Source: Cylindrotheca closterium (lineage: Eukaryota > Bacillariophyta > Bacillariophyceae > Bacillariales > Bacillariaceae). Taken from it: a stretch of 64,000 bases of DNA. A model generated the notes under the pieces. It was given only the letters and a program-made list of their open reading frames with translations. It was not told the origin of the DNA and did no database searches. Numbering within the stretch: the first letter of the stretch is position 1; each line of letters begins with the position of its first letter. The DNA lies in NCBI GenBank assembly GCA_933822405.4, contig CAKOGP040001725.1, positions 186,001 to 250,000 on the forward strand. The letters are read 5' to 3'. Position numbers and translations under genes: made by a program. Shown one piece after another: positions 22,231 through 35,920 of this stretch.

Positions 22231-24207
22231 ATGATGTCTACCTCCCAGCAGCAACAACGACTCTCTCATCTCAGCATCATCGATCAGGGGAACGCTTCCA
22301 TGAACTCGTCTGCCATGTCTTTATTGGATCATGATGGAAACGAAATGGAGGAGTCATTGGTTCCCATCCACCAACCTTCCCCACTCCACCACCACCATGC
22401 TCCAGCAGCAGCGTCATCATCCTCAGCAGCCGACATGGGTGGATTATTCTCACAAGAGTACATGGACATGGAAAAGCCATCCATTGTTCTCAAACCCTTT
22501 CAGTTCAGCAGCAACGTAATGATGATGACGATGGATGGAGACAATCATGCCACTGATGGTGGGAACATCATGCACAATAATGCTCCTGTGGCAAGTGTGG
22601 CACCACCCTCCTTATTCCAACCACCACCGCTCAATACCACAGTCAGCTACTGCAACTTGTTTGAATCGTATACTGTAGAGCCGCTCCCATCTCAACAACA
22701 AACGAACATGGCCTGCATCAGTGAGGGAGAAGATAACAGTGATGCACAAAGTCGCCAGAGCCACAAGTCCAATACTACCAACGGATCTTCGGTTGTTGCT
22801 GCCCTTCGATCCGGCTCCTCGGAGGGAACCATGGAATCCATGAATAATAATTTACCACAGGCACCACCGACCTCCAATCCATCCTTCATTGCTTCGGCTC
22901 CATCCTTTGTGGCTTCGGCACATGATCCATGGGCTACCTTGAGTGGAGATTCTACCTCGATCATTACAGCTGCTGCCGCCGCAAGTGCGGCATCTGCTGC
23001 TAGCAATCATGTCACAAGAAAAAACAAAAACTTGACCAATGCCATCATTAGCAGCAATACTCTCTACCTTGATCCGAGTCCAGAAAAGAAGCGTTCCCGG
23101 CACAATCTAACCAAAGACGAGGAACAACAAACTGCGCCACAACAACAGCAACAACCACACCAAGAGTATGAAGGAGAACAAGGAGGAGAAGAAGAAGAAG
23201 AAGAAGAAGGCCAACAACATCCGGCACGTCGAGTGCGCAAACGTCATGCCGAAAAGGGTGCCTTTACCTTTTCCGAAAATGGAGAATACGAACTCATGAT
23301 GCACGTCCAACGTGGACTCCCACCCAACTTTAATCGATTGTCTCCACTGGAATCTTCCAATCTCATATTAAAGACAGTCGATGTCTATTGTCACGAAGAA
23401 CAATGGATGTATCACATTGGACAAGACAAGGGACTACTCTTAAAAGAATTCCTAAAGGAGTGCATTGCACACAAAAAGGAACAACACAAACTGTCTAGAA
23501 ACAGTAGCATGGAGGAAGGCGATGAACCGATTGGTCCAGAAGAACAACCACCTTTGATTCTCGTGGAAGTCGGAACCTATTGTGGCTATTCGGCCATTCT
23601 CTTGGCCAAATCGTTGCGTGAATTGGATTCCGAGTTAAAGTTTCACATTTACACGGTCGAGACCAGCAGCCAAAACATCATGGTGGCCAGCAGTATGATA
23701 TTGATGAGCAAGTTTCACGAATACATTACCATCTTGCACCACCAACCAGCCAATGAATCCCTGGCCAGTTTGGTGAAACGCAAACTGAAGCATTGTTATT
23801 GTTGTCCACCTCATCCCAACAACAGCAACAACAACAATAATAATAATACTAGCAGCAACAGCCACATCAGTGGAACCTCGAGTCCCACCCCCAGCATTGC
23901 CAGTGCCGGCGAGGCTCCAGCTGCAGACTTTGTCTTTTTTGATCACGACAAGGAACGATACTTGGATCATCTGATTCAATTTGAAGCGAATGGAATCATT
24001 CAAAAGGGATCGTATGTGGCGGCCGACAATGTGTTGTTCCATCGCTTGGATGGGTATCGCAAACACATGATCAAATTGCAACGCCGCAATGTTACGAAAA
24101 CTAAAATGGTTCAAGTGTCCTTGGAATACTGTGACGAAGAGGATGATGTCCGGGATGGGATGGAGTTGACTAGCTACCTCAAGGATCCCATTCTGAGACG
24201 ACTATGA
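22231..24207 (+). CDS. Catechol O-methyltransferase-like protein with long disordered N-terminus
   Basis: Start chosen at the ATG at 22231 (MMSTSQQQQ). The frame is open upstream, but the only earlier start there is GTG at 22042 and the DNA is repetitive. 658 residues. Residues 1-345 are low complexity (Gln, Ser, His, poly-Glu) and end in a basic RRVRKRH stretch. From about 350 the sequence follows COMT: NGEYELMMHVQ, VDVYCHEEQWMYHIGQDKG, then the SAM-binding motif VEVGTYCGYSAI (about 443), FFDHDKERY (about 569), AADNV (about 598) and LEY (about 631). These match the Mg- and catechol-binding Asp, Lys, Asp-Asn and Glu of COMT, so an active Mg-dependent O-methyltransferase is plausible. A poly-Asn/Ser insert (about residues 527-560) lies just before the DHDK motif. 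The substrate is unknown; catechol-type phenolics are an inference from the family. Confidence 0.85.
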   Translation: MMSTSQQQQRLSHLSIIDQGNASMNSSAMSLLDHDGNEMEESLVPIHQPSPLHHHHAPAAASSSSAADMGGLFSQEYMDMEKPSIVLKPFQFSSNVMMMTMDGDNHATDGGNIMHNNAPVASVAPPSLFQPPPLNTTVSYCNLFESYTVEPLPSQQQTNMACISEGEDNSDAQSRQSHKSNTTNGSSVVAALRSGSSEGTMESMNNNLPQAPPTSNPSFIASAPSFVASAHDPWATLSGDSTSIITAAAAASAASAASNHVTRKNKNLTNAIISSNTLYLDPSPEKKRSRHNLTKDEEQQTAPQQQQQPHQEYEGEQGGEEEEEEEGQQHPARRVRKRHAEKGAFTFSENGEYELMMHVQRGLPPNFNRLSPLESSNLILKTVDVYCHEEQWMYHIGQDKGLLLKEFLKECIAHKKEQHKLSRNSSMEEGDEPIGPEEQPPLILVEVGTYCGYSAILLAKSLRELDSELKFHIYTVETSSQNIMVASSMILMSKFHEYITILHHQPANESLASLVKRKLKHCYCCPPHPNNSNNNNNNNTSSNSHISGTSSPTPSIASAGEAPAADFVFFDHDKERYLDHLIQFEANGIIQKGSYVAADNVLFHRLDGYRKHMIKLQRRNVTKTKMVQVSLEYCDEEDDVRDGMELTSYLKDPILRRL

Positions 24208-24714
24208 TCATTTTCATCATTGTCATCATGATATGATACTATACCATATAGCGGCCATGATGAGGGGGAAAGACATATACACCAAAAAAAGACAGATGCA
24301 CATACACTTATGACATACATATATATATATATATATATACAGGGGGTTCCACACTTGTTGCTGCTACTACCACATCACACAAATACACTTTCATTGGAAC
24401 TATAATACGATATTCGATTCGATTCGATCAACAACTGTGGAACGGGGGAAAAAACGAACTCCATTGATTATATATGCGAGATATGTACACACACATCTAC
24501 ACACATACACACGACACTGCGACTATCACACATTGAAAATAATACGATAGCCTTTGAAAGATGCGCACACATGCATGCATGCATATATGCATATATAATA
24601 TTATTAGGATTTATTTTGCTACTGCTTGAATAATGTTCCTTCTTATTGCGCTCAACAATACTACTGTAGCTTAATATTTTACGATTTGTATGTAATACCT
24701 ATATATTTTAAAAA
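24208..24714. other. Convergent 3' intergenic region with AT microsatellite
   Basis: Lies between the 3' ends of two convergent genes. Contains an (AT)n run at 24317-24339, ACACAC-rich stretches around 24490-24515 and ATGCATGCATGC at 24572-24583. No gene. Confidence 0.6.
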
Positions 24715-26160
24715 TTATTCTAAAAAGGCTGGTTCGAGTTGAATGGCAATGACATCGTGTGGTTCCACCATTGCCGTATAGTTGGAAGCAAAGGTACCAA
24801 TACTCTGTTTTTTCCAAACGTCTGTCGCCTTCATGGCTTGGGCCGAAGGAAGTCCAATATCCTTCCAATCGGCAGTAATGGAATGTGGTTTGCGTCCTCG
24901 ATTGAACAAGACCACTGCATAGTTTCCATTTGCCAATGGGCCAGCCCAGACTTCAATGAGTCCATCTCCTCCTCCTCCTTCCAGTTCTGATTCTGATTCA
25001 GTTATTGTCTGTACCATCGATCCATCCAATCGCCTCTGTCTCAACAAAGGGGATGATGATGGTGATACTGCTGTACTTTCCACTTTCTCTTGATAGACTC
25101 GATGCCCCTGGACTCCCAAGGTGTCTTGATTCCATTGAATGAGCCCTTCATTGGAAATGATTTCCAATCCAGCTTTGGAAATTTTCCTCAAATCCATTCC
25201 CAATAAAAGGGGCGCCTTGATGAGACACCACATGGTAAAGTGAGCCTTTTGTTCCGCAAAAGTCATTCTGCCATTGTCCACCTCCAACATGTCCGGATCG
25301 TTCCATCCCCCGGGACCTGCTTGTTGCCACCATTTGTCATTGGCATCCAAAATAGAAGTCCAGGACTTCCAAGTGGGATTGATGTCTCCGGTCGTCCTCC
25401 AAGAATTGCCAATCGATGGTGCCCAAGTGGCGGGATCTTGGACACCCCATTCGCACATGCTAAAAAAGATTGAATGGCCAGTCTTGTTGAGGGCATCGTG
25501 CATCTACATATATCGTTTGGTGTTTTGTTTGGTGGACCCGTAGTATTCATGGGTATATATATATATACGAAGAGGAAAAAGTGAGCATAAAGTGCTGATG
25601 TTTTCCACCGTGACATATAACTCAACTGTATAACGTACCGTCTGATATCGGTGCTGGACTGGTTCCAGAGTCGACCAACAATTATCATATTTCAAATAAT
25701 CAATCTTCCATTCCTTGTAGGTTGCAGCATCTTGAGCTTCGTATTTCAAAGATCCCGGCCGCTTTTGACAGGTGAACAATCCAGCATCGCTGTACAAACC
25801 AAACTTCATGCCCTGATCATGGATGTATTCGGCCAAGGCAGGGATCCCGGAAGGAAATGCCTTCTTGTCTTCCACAATATATCCATATTTATTCCGAGAT
25901 TTTTGCCAACAGTCATCGAGATTGATGTAGACATAGCCCAACCTGTCCAATCCCAATGATTTGGCCGCTTGGACGGTATCCTTAATCAAATCTTCTTGAA
26001 TGTTACAAGCAAAGCGATTCCAAGAATTCCATCCCATGGGAGGTGTCAAACCAAGTCCATTATCCATTGCTACCACATATTGATTATTATTGTTCTGGAA
26101 TGATATAGGACAAAGCAATAATGCCGTCAATAGCATACACTGCTGACAATAATAAGACAT
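24715..26160 (-). CDS. GH27 alpha-galactosidase, secreted
   Basis: Two exons: 26160-25639 and 25503-24715, with a phase-0 GT-AG intron of 135 bases joining HRYQT to MHDALNKTG. The start at 26160 gives a signal peptide ([12 protein letters not shown]); an ATG at 26211 is in frame but would push the hydrophobic core inward. 436 residues, near the usual GH27 length. Diagnostic motifs: [11 protein letters not shown] (residues 40-50), LDDCW (81-85), the nucleophile Asp159 in YLKYDNC and the acid/base Asp214 in WRTTGD, plus GGWNDPDML and LIKAPLLLG. It should hydrolyse terminal alpha-galactose from galactolipids, glycoproteins or polysaccharides in the secretory path, lysosome/vacuole or outside. 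A Ser-rich insert with a poly-Gly acidic patch in the C-terminal beta domain is unusual. Confidence 0.93.
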
Positions 26161-26394
26161 TCTGATTGATTGGACTATATGCGATGATGAGAAACGATCG
26201 ATTGGATGCACCTTTTGCTTTGGTACTTCCTTTTTTCATACAATGCGGGTGATACTGTATGATATGTTCTGGTTTGGAAGGAATTGAAACGTGTACTTTC
26301 TTGTTAATATATAGCTCGGTTCTTTGTTGTTGTATTGATCACGTTATGTCGTTCTTATTATTTTTCAATATATGGGACATCATCTAACGTAGAC
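26161..26394. promoter_or_regulatory. Probable promoter region of the alpha-galactosidase gene
   Basis: Short AT-rich region between the GH27 start and the decayed MYND gene. It holds TACTGTATGATATG and TTAATATATAGC (near 26310), but no element that can be assigned with certainty. Confidence 0.35.
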
Positions 26395-27530
26395 GAAAAA
26401 GCTCGAGAACGAATCAATCATTGGATTCCTTTCATCATACTGACGACGGTCGAACGACCGTCACAACAGCATTGCTCAGCAACACCAAGTCCGATCAGTT
26501 TATCGAACTTGTGTGCGAGTATACGTCAAGAAATAAGGTTTATTTCGACCCCCATCAATGTCGCCATTCAGAACAATTCGATTGAAATTGTGGCGTTGCT
26601 GGTCAATGCCGCCAAAAAGACTGGACAACTCAAAGAAATGCTGTTGACTATTAATATGAATGATCAGACGGCTACTCAAGTCGCAATGTGCCGACGACGG
26701 ACCGAAATTAATGGCATCATGGCACGAGAGCGGCAGGAGATTTGCGCAACAGCTTTTATGCAGCTTGGGACCAGAACCCCTTCAATGAAGAAAAATGCGT
26801 CTACACTCATCCAGATCCAAAATAATTTCCAGAGGCATGGGCCTTGTACAAGACTACATACTCGTTTGTTAGCAAGACATGCTGCTATTGCCGTGAACCA
26901 GTCGGTGATGAATCGAAAACGGTTTGCTCGCAATAAATGTACCATGGCATGGTATTGCGACTTGAACTGCCAAAAAGCTGATTGGAAGGCACACAAAAAG
27001 TGTTGTAAGAAATTGAAACGGGGAGTCGATCTCGTACTTGGATCTGGCAAACGGAAACTTGTCCCCTATCCTCTTGTCGAACAAACCGGTTTTGTGGAGG
27101 ACTTTGATGAGTCCAAGAATCAAATGAATCAAGTTCCAGCGAATGGCAGAGACCGTTTCGATTATGAATATGCCTGGGAATACCACGGAGTGGACGAACT
27201 GGATCCCACGAAACGGGTTTGGAAAAAGTATCCTCCACTGATATCCTATTCGATCGAATGTCTACGGGATCTAGGCTCACCCGCCTACATATATATCGCC
27301 CCAACGACCACGATAGTGAAGGCATGGAACAATTTGCGCCGTTTCCAAAACAGACTCCACCTGGCCGAGCAACACGACACGTATATTTTGATTGTCTAAT
27401 GGAGTTTGAACTGAACACGGGGGCTGCCAGAGCCGTTCGTAGGATCGGAGAGGAACAAGCACCTAGTGGTGGTCCACCATTCAGTCCAGAACTGGTGGAA
27501 TTGATGGAACAACTTTTCGTGAACCGATGA
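26395..27530 (+). pseudogene. Decayed ankyrin/MYND zinc-finger gene
   Basis: Protein-like sequence moves between frames. Ankyrin-like text (TPINVAIQNNSIEIVALLVN) is preceded in another frame by TVTTALLSNTKSDQFIELV (26460-26515). NSFYAAWDQNPFNEEKC (26744-26795) ends at an in-frame TAA (26823-26825). The first half of a MYND finger (CCYCREPVGDESKTVC, about 26880-26928) ends at another TAA (26934-26936), while the second half (CTMAWYCDLNCQKADWKAHK) continues one frame over. The C-terminal end (RPNDHDSEGMEQF ... MEQLFVNR) is again in another frame (about 27290-27530). At least four frame changes plus one nonsense codon and no splice signals to explain them: a pseudogene. In the intact form it would be a protein-binding MYND/ankyrin protein of a kind common in diatoms. 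Confidence 0.75.
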
Positions 27531-28642
27531 AAAGGTAGATCGACAAACGCGATTGCTATTACTAATCTAGTATCGCAACGACTGTTGCTATAATATGAAA
27601 TTGATGATAAGAACGAAGTTTGTAGGACTCTAGAATGTGATATTTTATACTGCATCTCGGCACTTTCTGGTTATATAGGGCTCGTATAAACCTATGCCAG
27701 ATTAATTGTATGAACCTATTGATTCTACATCACGGCTATCAATACGTAAAGGAGTAGATTGATGGAAATTCTTTCTGTTTTGAAGAGTTGCTTTTGGACA
27801 GTTTCAAGTTCCTCGCCATCGTCGTCGCTGTTTGAGTGAGCCATCAAAGTAGTCACATTCGTTTTTTGGAAAACCTACAGAAACGGATATGACTTATTTT
27901 AAAAAAAGGCTTTGGGACATTAGTTTGTGGGATCCGAGACATGTGTACGCTAAGATCAGTTTTAATCTTACTCTGGCCTAGCGAGCATTCTGATCATAAT
28001 GGAGGGGGGTGTTGCAATGACCTCCATGATCATACCTGTACTGTACTGTTGCATAGCATCTAGGGTCAATCATAGAGTCCATGTCAACAGCGGATTCTTG
28101 TTCAGAAGCACTCGTCCTTGCTCCTCATGGTTGTGGGGTCAGAGATACTCTATTCTCCGTACCATCTTGCTTCTGCTCGTGATTAAAAAGCGCGCATTCA
28201 TGATTTGGCTCAAAAACCGACGAATAATATTGAAATCGTCGTCGTAAGTGCGTGTTTTCGAGCAATTGTGGACGAAGGCAATTTGCATTCGTACTCCCTA
28301 CGGTACCAGCTGGCAATTGTGGATCCTAAAAATCTCGAAACGTTTCTCTTCGTTCTCTGTTCCTTGGTTTTCCGACAACTCAGCTTTTCCCACAAGTCTA
28401 CAGTATGATACTCTCAATTGTTTCAACTATTTACTCCCTCTACTACTTTCATCAGAGCCGTTGCTCCTCCGAAATCCCCTTCAACGGATGAAATGTTTCA
28501 AACTGTATTGATGTGGCTGCGGTCCGAAAATCCTGCAGTCGTTCACTTGCTTGATGGTGGCAAGGATTGTTGATTGCTTCATTCTTCGTTTCATCGTCTT
28601 CTTTGGTCACAGACGACGCTTTGTTTTCGAGGCACTGCTGGA

Positions 28643-28715
28643 TTCACCAAAAGAACCCGTTTAACAACGACACTCTAGGGGTGTCGTCGTTATGGTGGAG
28701 TTAATTCTTGGTGAA
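28643..28715. repeat. Long imperfect hairpin
   Basis: TTCACCAA (28643-28650) pairs perfectly with TTGGTGAA (28708-28715), and AACAACGACAC (28663-28673) pairs with GTGTCGTCGTT (28681-28691) with one mismatch around a 7-base loop. The sequence between the two paired blocks is partly complementary. It could be a small MITE or an RNA hairpin. Confidence 0.5.
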
Positions 28716-28827
28716 AGGACTGGAGATGTTGGCATGCTGTTGTTGATAATCTTATTGCGTGCGCGGATCTAATGATGGAATGTTTGAAAAGGTTATTCTA
28801 TTTTATTAGGCGCAAAATAGTGCGGGG

Positions 28828-28890
28828 ACGGCCGGGAAAATCAACATTTACTCCCAAGAATTGTATGCTAAATTTCTATTTCCCGGCCGT
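28828..28890. repeat. GC-rich 12-bp perfect inverted repeat
   Basis: ACGGCCGGGAAA (28828-28839) and TTTCCCGGCCGT (28879-28890) are perfect reverse complements separated by 39 AT-rich bases, with further partial pairing outside. It is strikingly GC-rich in AT-rich surroundings. Confidence 0.65.
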
Positions 28891-29970
28891 TCCGGGAGCA
28901 GGGATCGATTTTGTGTTTCGCCCGATTACGTGCGACCGACAGACGTTAAGGACGAACTACAGGCGATAGCTATAGAGTGCTGTACAGTAGGACTCTAAAT
29001 TGTGATATTTTATGCTGTATCTCGGCATTTTCTGGTTATAAGGTCGGTCTATATATACCTTAGCCAGATTGTATGAAGTATAAAACTATTTATTCTGCTT
29101 CGCGTCCGTCCTTGCGTATTGGAGTACATTGATGGAACAGGTTCTTGCTATTTTCGATTGATTCGTCCTCTCCTCTACTACTACCATCGCGTGAGTTGCT
29201 TTTGTACAGTTCCTCGAGTCCTCGAAGTCGTCACATTCGTTATTTGGAAAATCTAAACAGTAATTGATAGGACTTATAAAAAAGGTTTGGGACTATAAAA
29301 CGAACTTTGATAAAATGTACTTTCAGATCAGTTCTAATCTCACTAGTCTAGCATTCTAACGATCATGATGGATATGGTCTTGTAATGACCTCCACGATCA
29401 TACCTATACTGTGGCATAGCATCGAAGGTCAGTCATAGAAGTCACATCAGCAACCGATCTCTGTTCAGCCATACGCTCTCGGCTCATCCTTACTCCTCAT
29501 ACTTGTGGGGTCATAGATCCGTACTTCTTCCGACCCCATCGTCTCGAAACGTATTTCTGCTCGTGATTTTTAAGCACCATATTCATTCGTGATTTGGTTC
29601 AAATACCGAGTATTATAGAAGAACTTCGCAGAGTTTTCGAGTATTTTTGGACGACGAAGGCGCTATCGTACTGTCGGCAACTGTGGATTCTGTAATTCTC
29701 GAAACGCCTCGCTTCGTTCTCTGTTCGTTGGTTGCACCAATCTCTATTCGTTGGTTGCTCTTGGCCATTGAGTACAGTATTTTGCTCCTATTGCGGATTA
29801 TTTTCCTTCGCAATTTCCAACTGCGACATTAACAAAGTGTGACGACGAAGAAGCCGAACACCTGCGGATCTTCCGTTGTTCTAACGCCATTCACATTTCC
29901 AAAAGTTACAGTGCATGTACAGTTCAGCCATAAAATCAAGCTCGAGCTGAACAAACAACAACCCGGCGAC

Positions 29971-30288
29971 ATGGTCTCTAAGAATACTCCAACAAACAAC
30001 ACAAGCTGCGAGCTTACAGTGACTTCGAACACGGGCGATGACTCGCTTCTTCAGTTGATGCTGCAAGGCACCAGTGACGACACCGCAACAATCTCATCCT
30101 CTTCAAGCGCAGCACAAGAAGAACTGCCCCAAACTTCAAACCATTCCATGCACCAAAATATGATTCGCATCCTTGATGAGGCCATAGACCTTGTCACAGA
30201 AGACGATTTGTTCTTTCCTTCCAATGATCTCTTCATGTCGACGCCGTCTCCCGAAGAAAATGGGCGTAATCGACATCCAAGACAGTAA
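29971..30288 (+). CDS. Hypothetical 105-residue protein (copy 1 of duplicated ORF)
   Basis: First ATG of an open frame that is open upstream (GTG at 29839 is the track-like start, without ATG). 105 residues, rich in Ser/Thr/Asp/Glu, with KNTPTNNTSCE near the start, a SSSSSAAQEE tract and NDLFMSTPSPEE near the end. No known domain, signal peptide or membrane segment. The copy at 31376-31693 has the same length without any indel. An unrecognised upstream exon is possible. Coding status is uncertain. Confidence 0.3.
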   Translation: MVSKNTPTNNTSCELTVTSNTGDDSLLQLMLQGTSDDTATISSSSSAAQEELPQTSNHSMHQNMIRILDEAIDLVTEDDLFFPSNDLFMSTPSPEENGRNRHPRQ

Positions 30289-31375
30289 ATTACATTCTTG
30301 ACGACTCAAAAGCATCTACACACAGAGCAACAGAAAGAAATAGATAACTTCATGCAACTAGCATTAGATCATACACGACATTTGACTACCACTGTGATGC
30401 AAGCGTTGCAACTTTCATTAGCCTACTATCGTCCAGATAGCTGTACACGAGAGACGTATACCCATCGTACTTCTTGTTACTTTTGTATGCCATGATGTCT
30501 ACAGCAGCTGTATCGATCCTTTCCCGACACGACAGGAAATTGCACCAAATATCATTCGTAGAGGTATCCTGGATTTTGAGCACGCTTCGTACTCAACACT
30601 GAGAGGTGGCCAGCGTCACTGCCACGGCACATTCACCGCCCTGGACAAACAAGAACAACTGTGGTAGGCAATATCACCTCCATAGCACGAAGCAAGATCA
30701 GTCACCCGTAACGCAAAATCTCTTACTCTGTCATGTTTGAGTATTCATGACGAGCTGGCTTTTTTGTTGGCTCATTTATCACCACAACTCTGCTTTTCGA
30801 GGAGCTAAAGAATTCATTGTAGAATTGTTATTGCTTGCGTCGAACTCGAGAATGACCTTGTACCCTGATCACATGATTTTGGAAGATATTGTACTGCTAA
30901 TACTTTAATTCTTACCTCCATCGTATCGACGTATTTCTGCTCGTGATTGAACTTATATTCATGATTTGGTTCAATAAATACCGATATATCAAATGTCGGA
31001 AATATTGAACATGGTATACAGTTGGTGTAGTATTTGTAGGCGAAGTCGCTAATTTGTGGTCATATTTCTGCTGTGGATTCCGCAAATTACGAAACGCCTC
31101 TCTTCGTTTGCTGTTCTTTGGTTGCAACAATCTCTGTTCTTTGGTTGCAACAATCTCTGTTCTTTGGTTAGTCTTGACTACTGATACAGTCTTTTGATCA
31201 AATTGCGGATTATTTTCCTTCGCAACATTTTTTGAAACAGTGCCGACAAAGAAGCCGAACGAACACCTGCGGATCTTCCGTTGTTCTAACGCCATTCACA
31301 TTTCCAAAAGTTACAGTGCATGTACAGTTCAGCCATAAAATCAAGCTCGAGCTGAACAAACAACAACCCGGCGAC

Positions 31376-31693
31376 ATGGTCTCTAAGAATACTCCAACAA
31401 ACAACACAAGCTGCGAGCCTACAGTGACTTCGAACGCGGGCGATCACTCGCTTCTTCAGTCGATGCTGCAAGGTACCAGTGACGACACCGCAACAAGTTC
31501 GTCCTCTTCAAGCGCAGCTCAAGAAGAACTACCCCAAACTTCAAACCGTTCCATGCACCAAGATATGGTTCGCATCCTTGATGGGGCCATCAAACTTGTC
31601 ACAGAAGACGCTTTGTTCTTTCCTTCCAATGATCTCTTCATGTCGACGCCGTCTCCCGAACAAGATGGGGGTGATCGATTTCAAAGACAGTAA
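31376..31693 (+). CDS. Hypothetical 105-residue protein (copy 2 of duplicated ORF)
   Basis: Same length and reading frame as the ORF at 29971-30288. I count 22 differing codons between them: 17 change the amino acid and 5 are silent, with no frame change. The upstream 155 bases are nearly identical, so the duplication or a conversion event is recent. The lack of silent bias argues against strong protein constraint; the intact frame argues weakly for it. Confidence 0.3.
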   Translation: MVSKNTPTNNTSCEPTVTSNAGDHSLLQSMLQGTSDDTATSSSSSSAAQEELPQTSNRSMHQDMVRILDGAIKLVTEDALFFPSNDLFMSTPSPEQDGGDRFQRQ

Positions 31694-33600
31694 ATTGTAT
31701 TATTGGCGACTCAAATGCATTTATACATAGAACATACATAAAGAAATAGCTAACTTCATACAATTAGCATTAGATCATACACGACATTTGACTACCACTG
31801 TGATGCAAGCGTTGCAATCTTAATTAGACCACTATCGCCTGGATTGCGGTACCCATCCTACCATGTGCCTATACTGATAGCAACATGTAAAGTTGGGAAT
31901 CTACTTCTGTTCTTCTTGTTACTTTTATGACATGATGTCTATATCCGTCTCGCTCCTTTAAATTCCCGACACGACAGGGGGTTGCACCAAACATTCATTC
32001 GTGGTAGAGGTATACTCGATTTTGAGCCCGCTTCGTGATGAACACTGAGATGGTGACCAACGCCATTGCCACAGTCATTGCCATATCACGTGCACTGTGC
32101 TGGACAAAGAAGGACAGTGGTAGGCAATATCATCTCCAATGCACGGAGCAAGACCATAGTCACTCCTAGCGCCCAATCTCTTGTTCTGTCATATGATGTT
32201 CGAAATACGCACGATGACGAGCTGGCTGTTATTTTTTTATAGCTTCCTCGAGTTTGGAATGGTTCAACCTCGTTTGTCACATCTGCTTTTCAAGGTGAAG
32301 AAGTATTTTAATGATTGTCGAACTCGAGAATGGTGACCCCCTCAAAAGATTATTATCATGTGATGTGAGATGATATGCCGGTGATGGTATAGAGGGCTCA
32401 AGAATAGTCCCAAAAGTCATATTCACCCTCATTTGTCCCTACAACTCTGCTTTTCTAGCTGAAGAGTCCATGGCAAAATGATCTCTTGTCGAACTCGAGA
32501 ATATAACCTCGAACAAGCTTTATTACACGTGAGATGATCTTGGGAAGGTGGTGATATTATACAACGCATATGATGTGATTAATAGGATCCATAGAGGGTT
32601 CAGATTATCCACCACATTCCTAGAGTCGTCTTGGCTACTTTGGATCGACTTTTCAAGTATTGGGTCATTTTGTACTGGTATCATCCGCACTTATTATTCT
32701 TTACATAAAAGGCGGGTGCGTATACCCGAGGAGAAAAAAGTTGAAAGTTGAACTTTTATGCAGGCGATTCCCGTCATTCTTTTTCATGGTCTTCTGGTGG
32801 GTGACACATGCCGTCGATCAAGGAACATATAAGAAAATAAGAACCTGATAGGAAGGTTGTAGGAAACTTTAAGTTTTGGTCGTTTTTGGGATGATTATCT
32901 TATCAGGCGCCACATCTGATCGTTTTCTTCTTCATCTTCATGAACGGCACATTACACACACGGCAAGCGCGCCACACCAACATCTCCAGTCGTCCTTTCA
33001 TTAAGAAGTGCACCTCAGTGAAACGAATGGCATAAACTTCTTGCAGACAAAAGGGCTCCTTTGGTGACGACTATACTAGCACATGTGTAGTATGCAATGG
33101 TCTATTAAAATAATACTTGCTTTGGCTTGGCCATCAATCCAGCGGGATGAAACGATTTTCTCGCTGCCATCAATCAACTGAAAGAGAGCAGGATTTTCGA
33201 ATCGATATTATAGATTCGCAAAGTAGAACAATACTGTACGCATAAAAAAGCACTGTAAATAATACAAGTACCTACAGTATACCGGTAGATATATAGGGAC
33301 CGGATTATTTGATTGGAAACGGGAATCGAATATTCGACTCAATGGAATGGTGACACATGGTGCAAATTTGCCAAAAGGTGCAGAATATACCGCGGTATTC
33401 GTCCCTTTGTCAAATCATCATGCCGGTAAGCTCATCATCCTCAAGACTTACCGCGCGTTGCTGCTGCTACCAATATACTGTATCATCTTCCATGTATTTG
33501 CTTGCTGGGACAACACAACACCGCATCATAGCATATTCAATATAGTATACCTGACACCTTCGTTTCAATTCCAATTCTTATTCCAAAATCCAATTGCATC

Positions 33601-35920
<2,320 letters not shown>

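Larger units (their letters stand above)
27613..32515 (+). repeat. Diverged three-copy tandem repeat
   Basis: Copy 1 (27613-28400) and copy 2 (28980-29800) share GTGATATTTTATRCTG and CTCGGCA(C/T)TTTCTGGTTATA, then ATGACCTCCAYGATCATACC and ATTCATGATTTGG-like blocks in the same order. Copy 2 (29560-30860) and copy 3 (30930-32340) share TTCTGCTCGTGATT, a nearly identical 155-base block, the 105-codon ORF, GATCATACACGACATTTGAC and an end motif (CTGCTTTTC ... GTCGAACTCGAGAATG). The end motif also occurs a third time at 32445-32510. Copy 1 lacks the ORF portion. Confidence 0.75.
27531..33600. other. Gene-poor 6 kb region dominated by diverged tandem copies
   Basis: Mostly a mosaic of related segments (27613-28400, 28980-30860, 30930-32340 and a short tail to 32515) plus two hairpins. 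Beyond 32520 I see no repeats or gene; the last 250 bases before 33601 should contain the DDX41 promoter. Confidence 0.5.
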
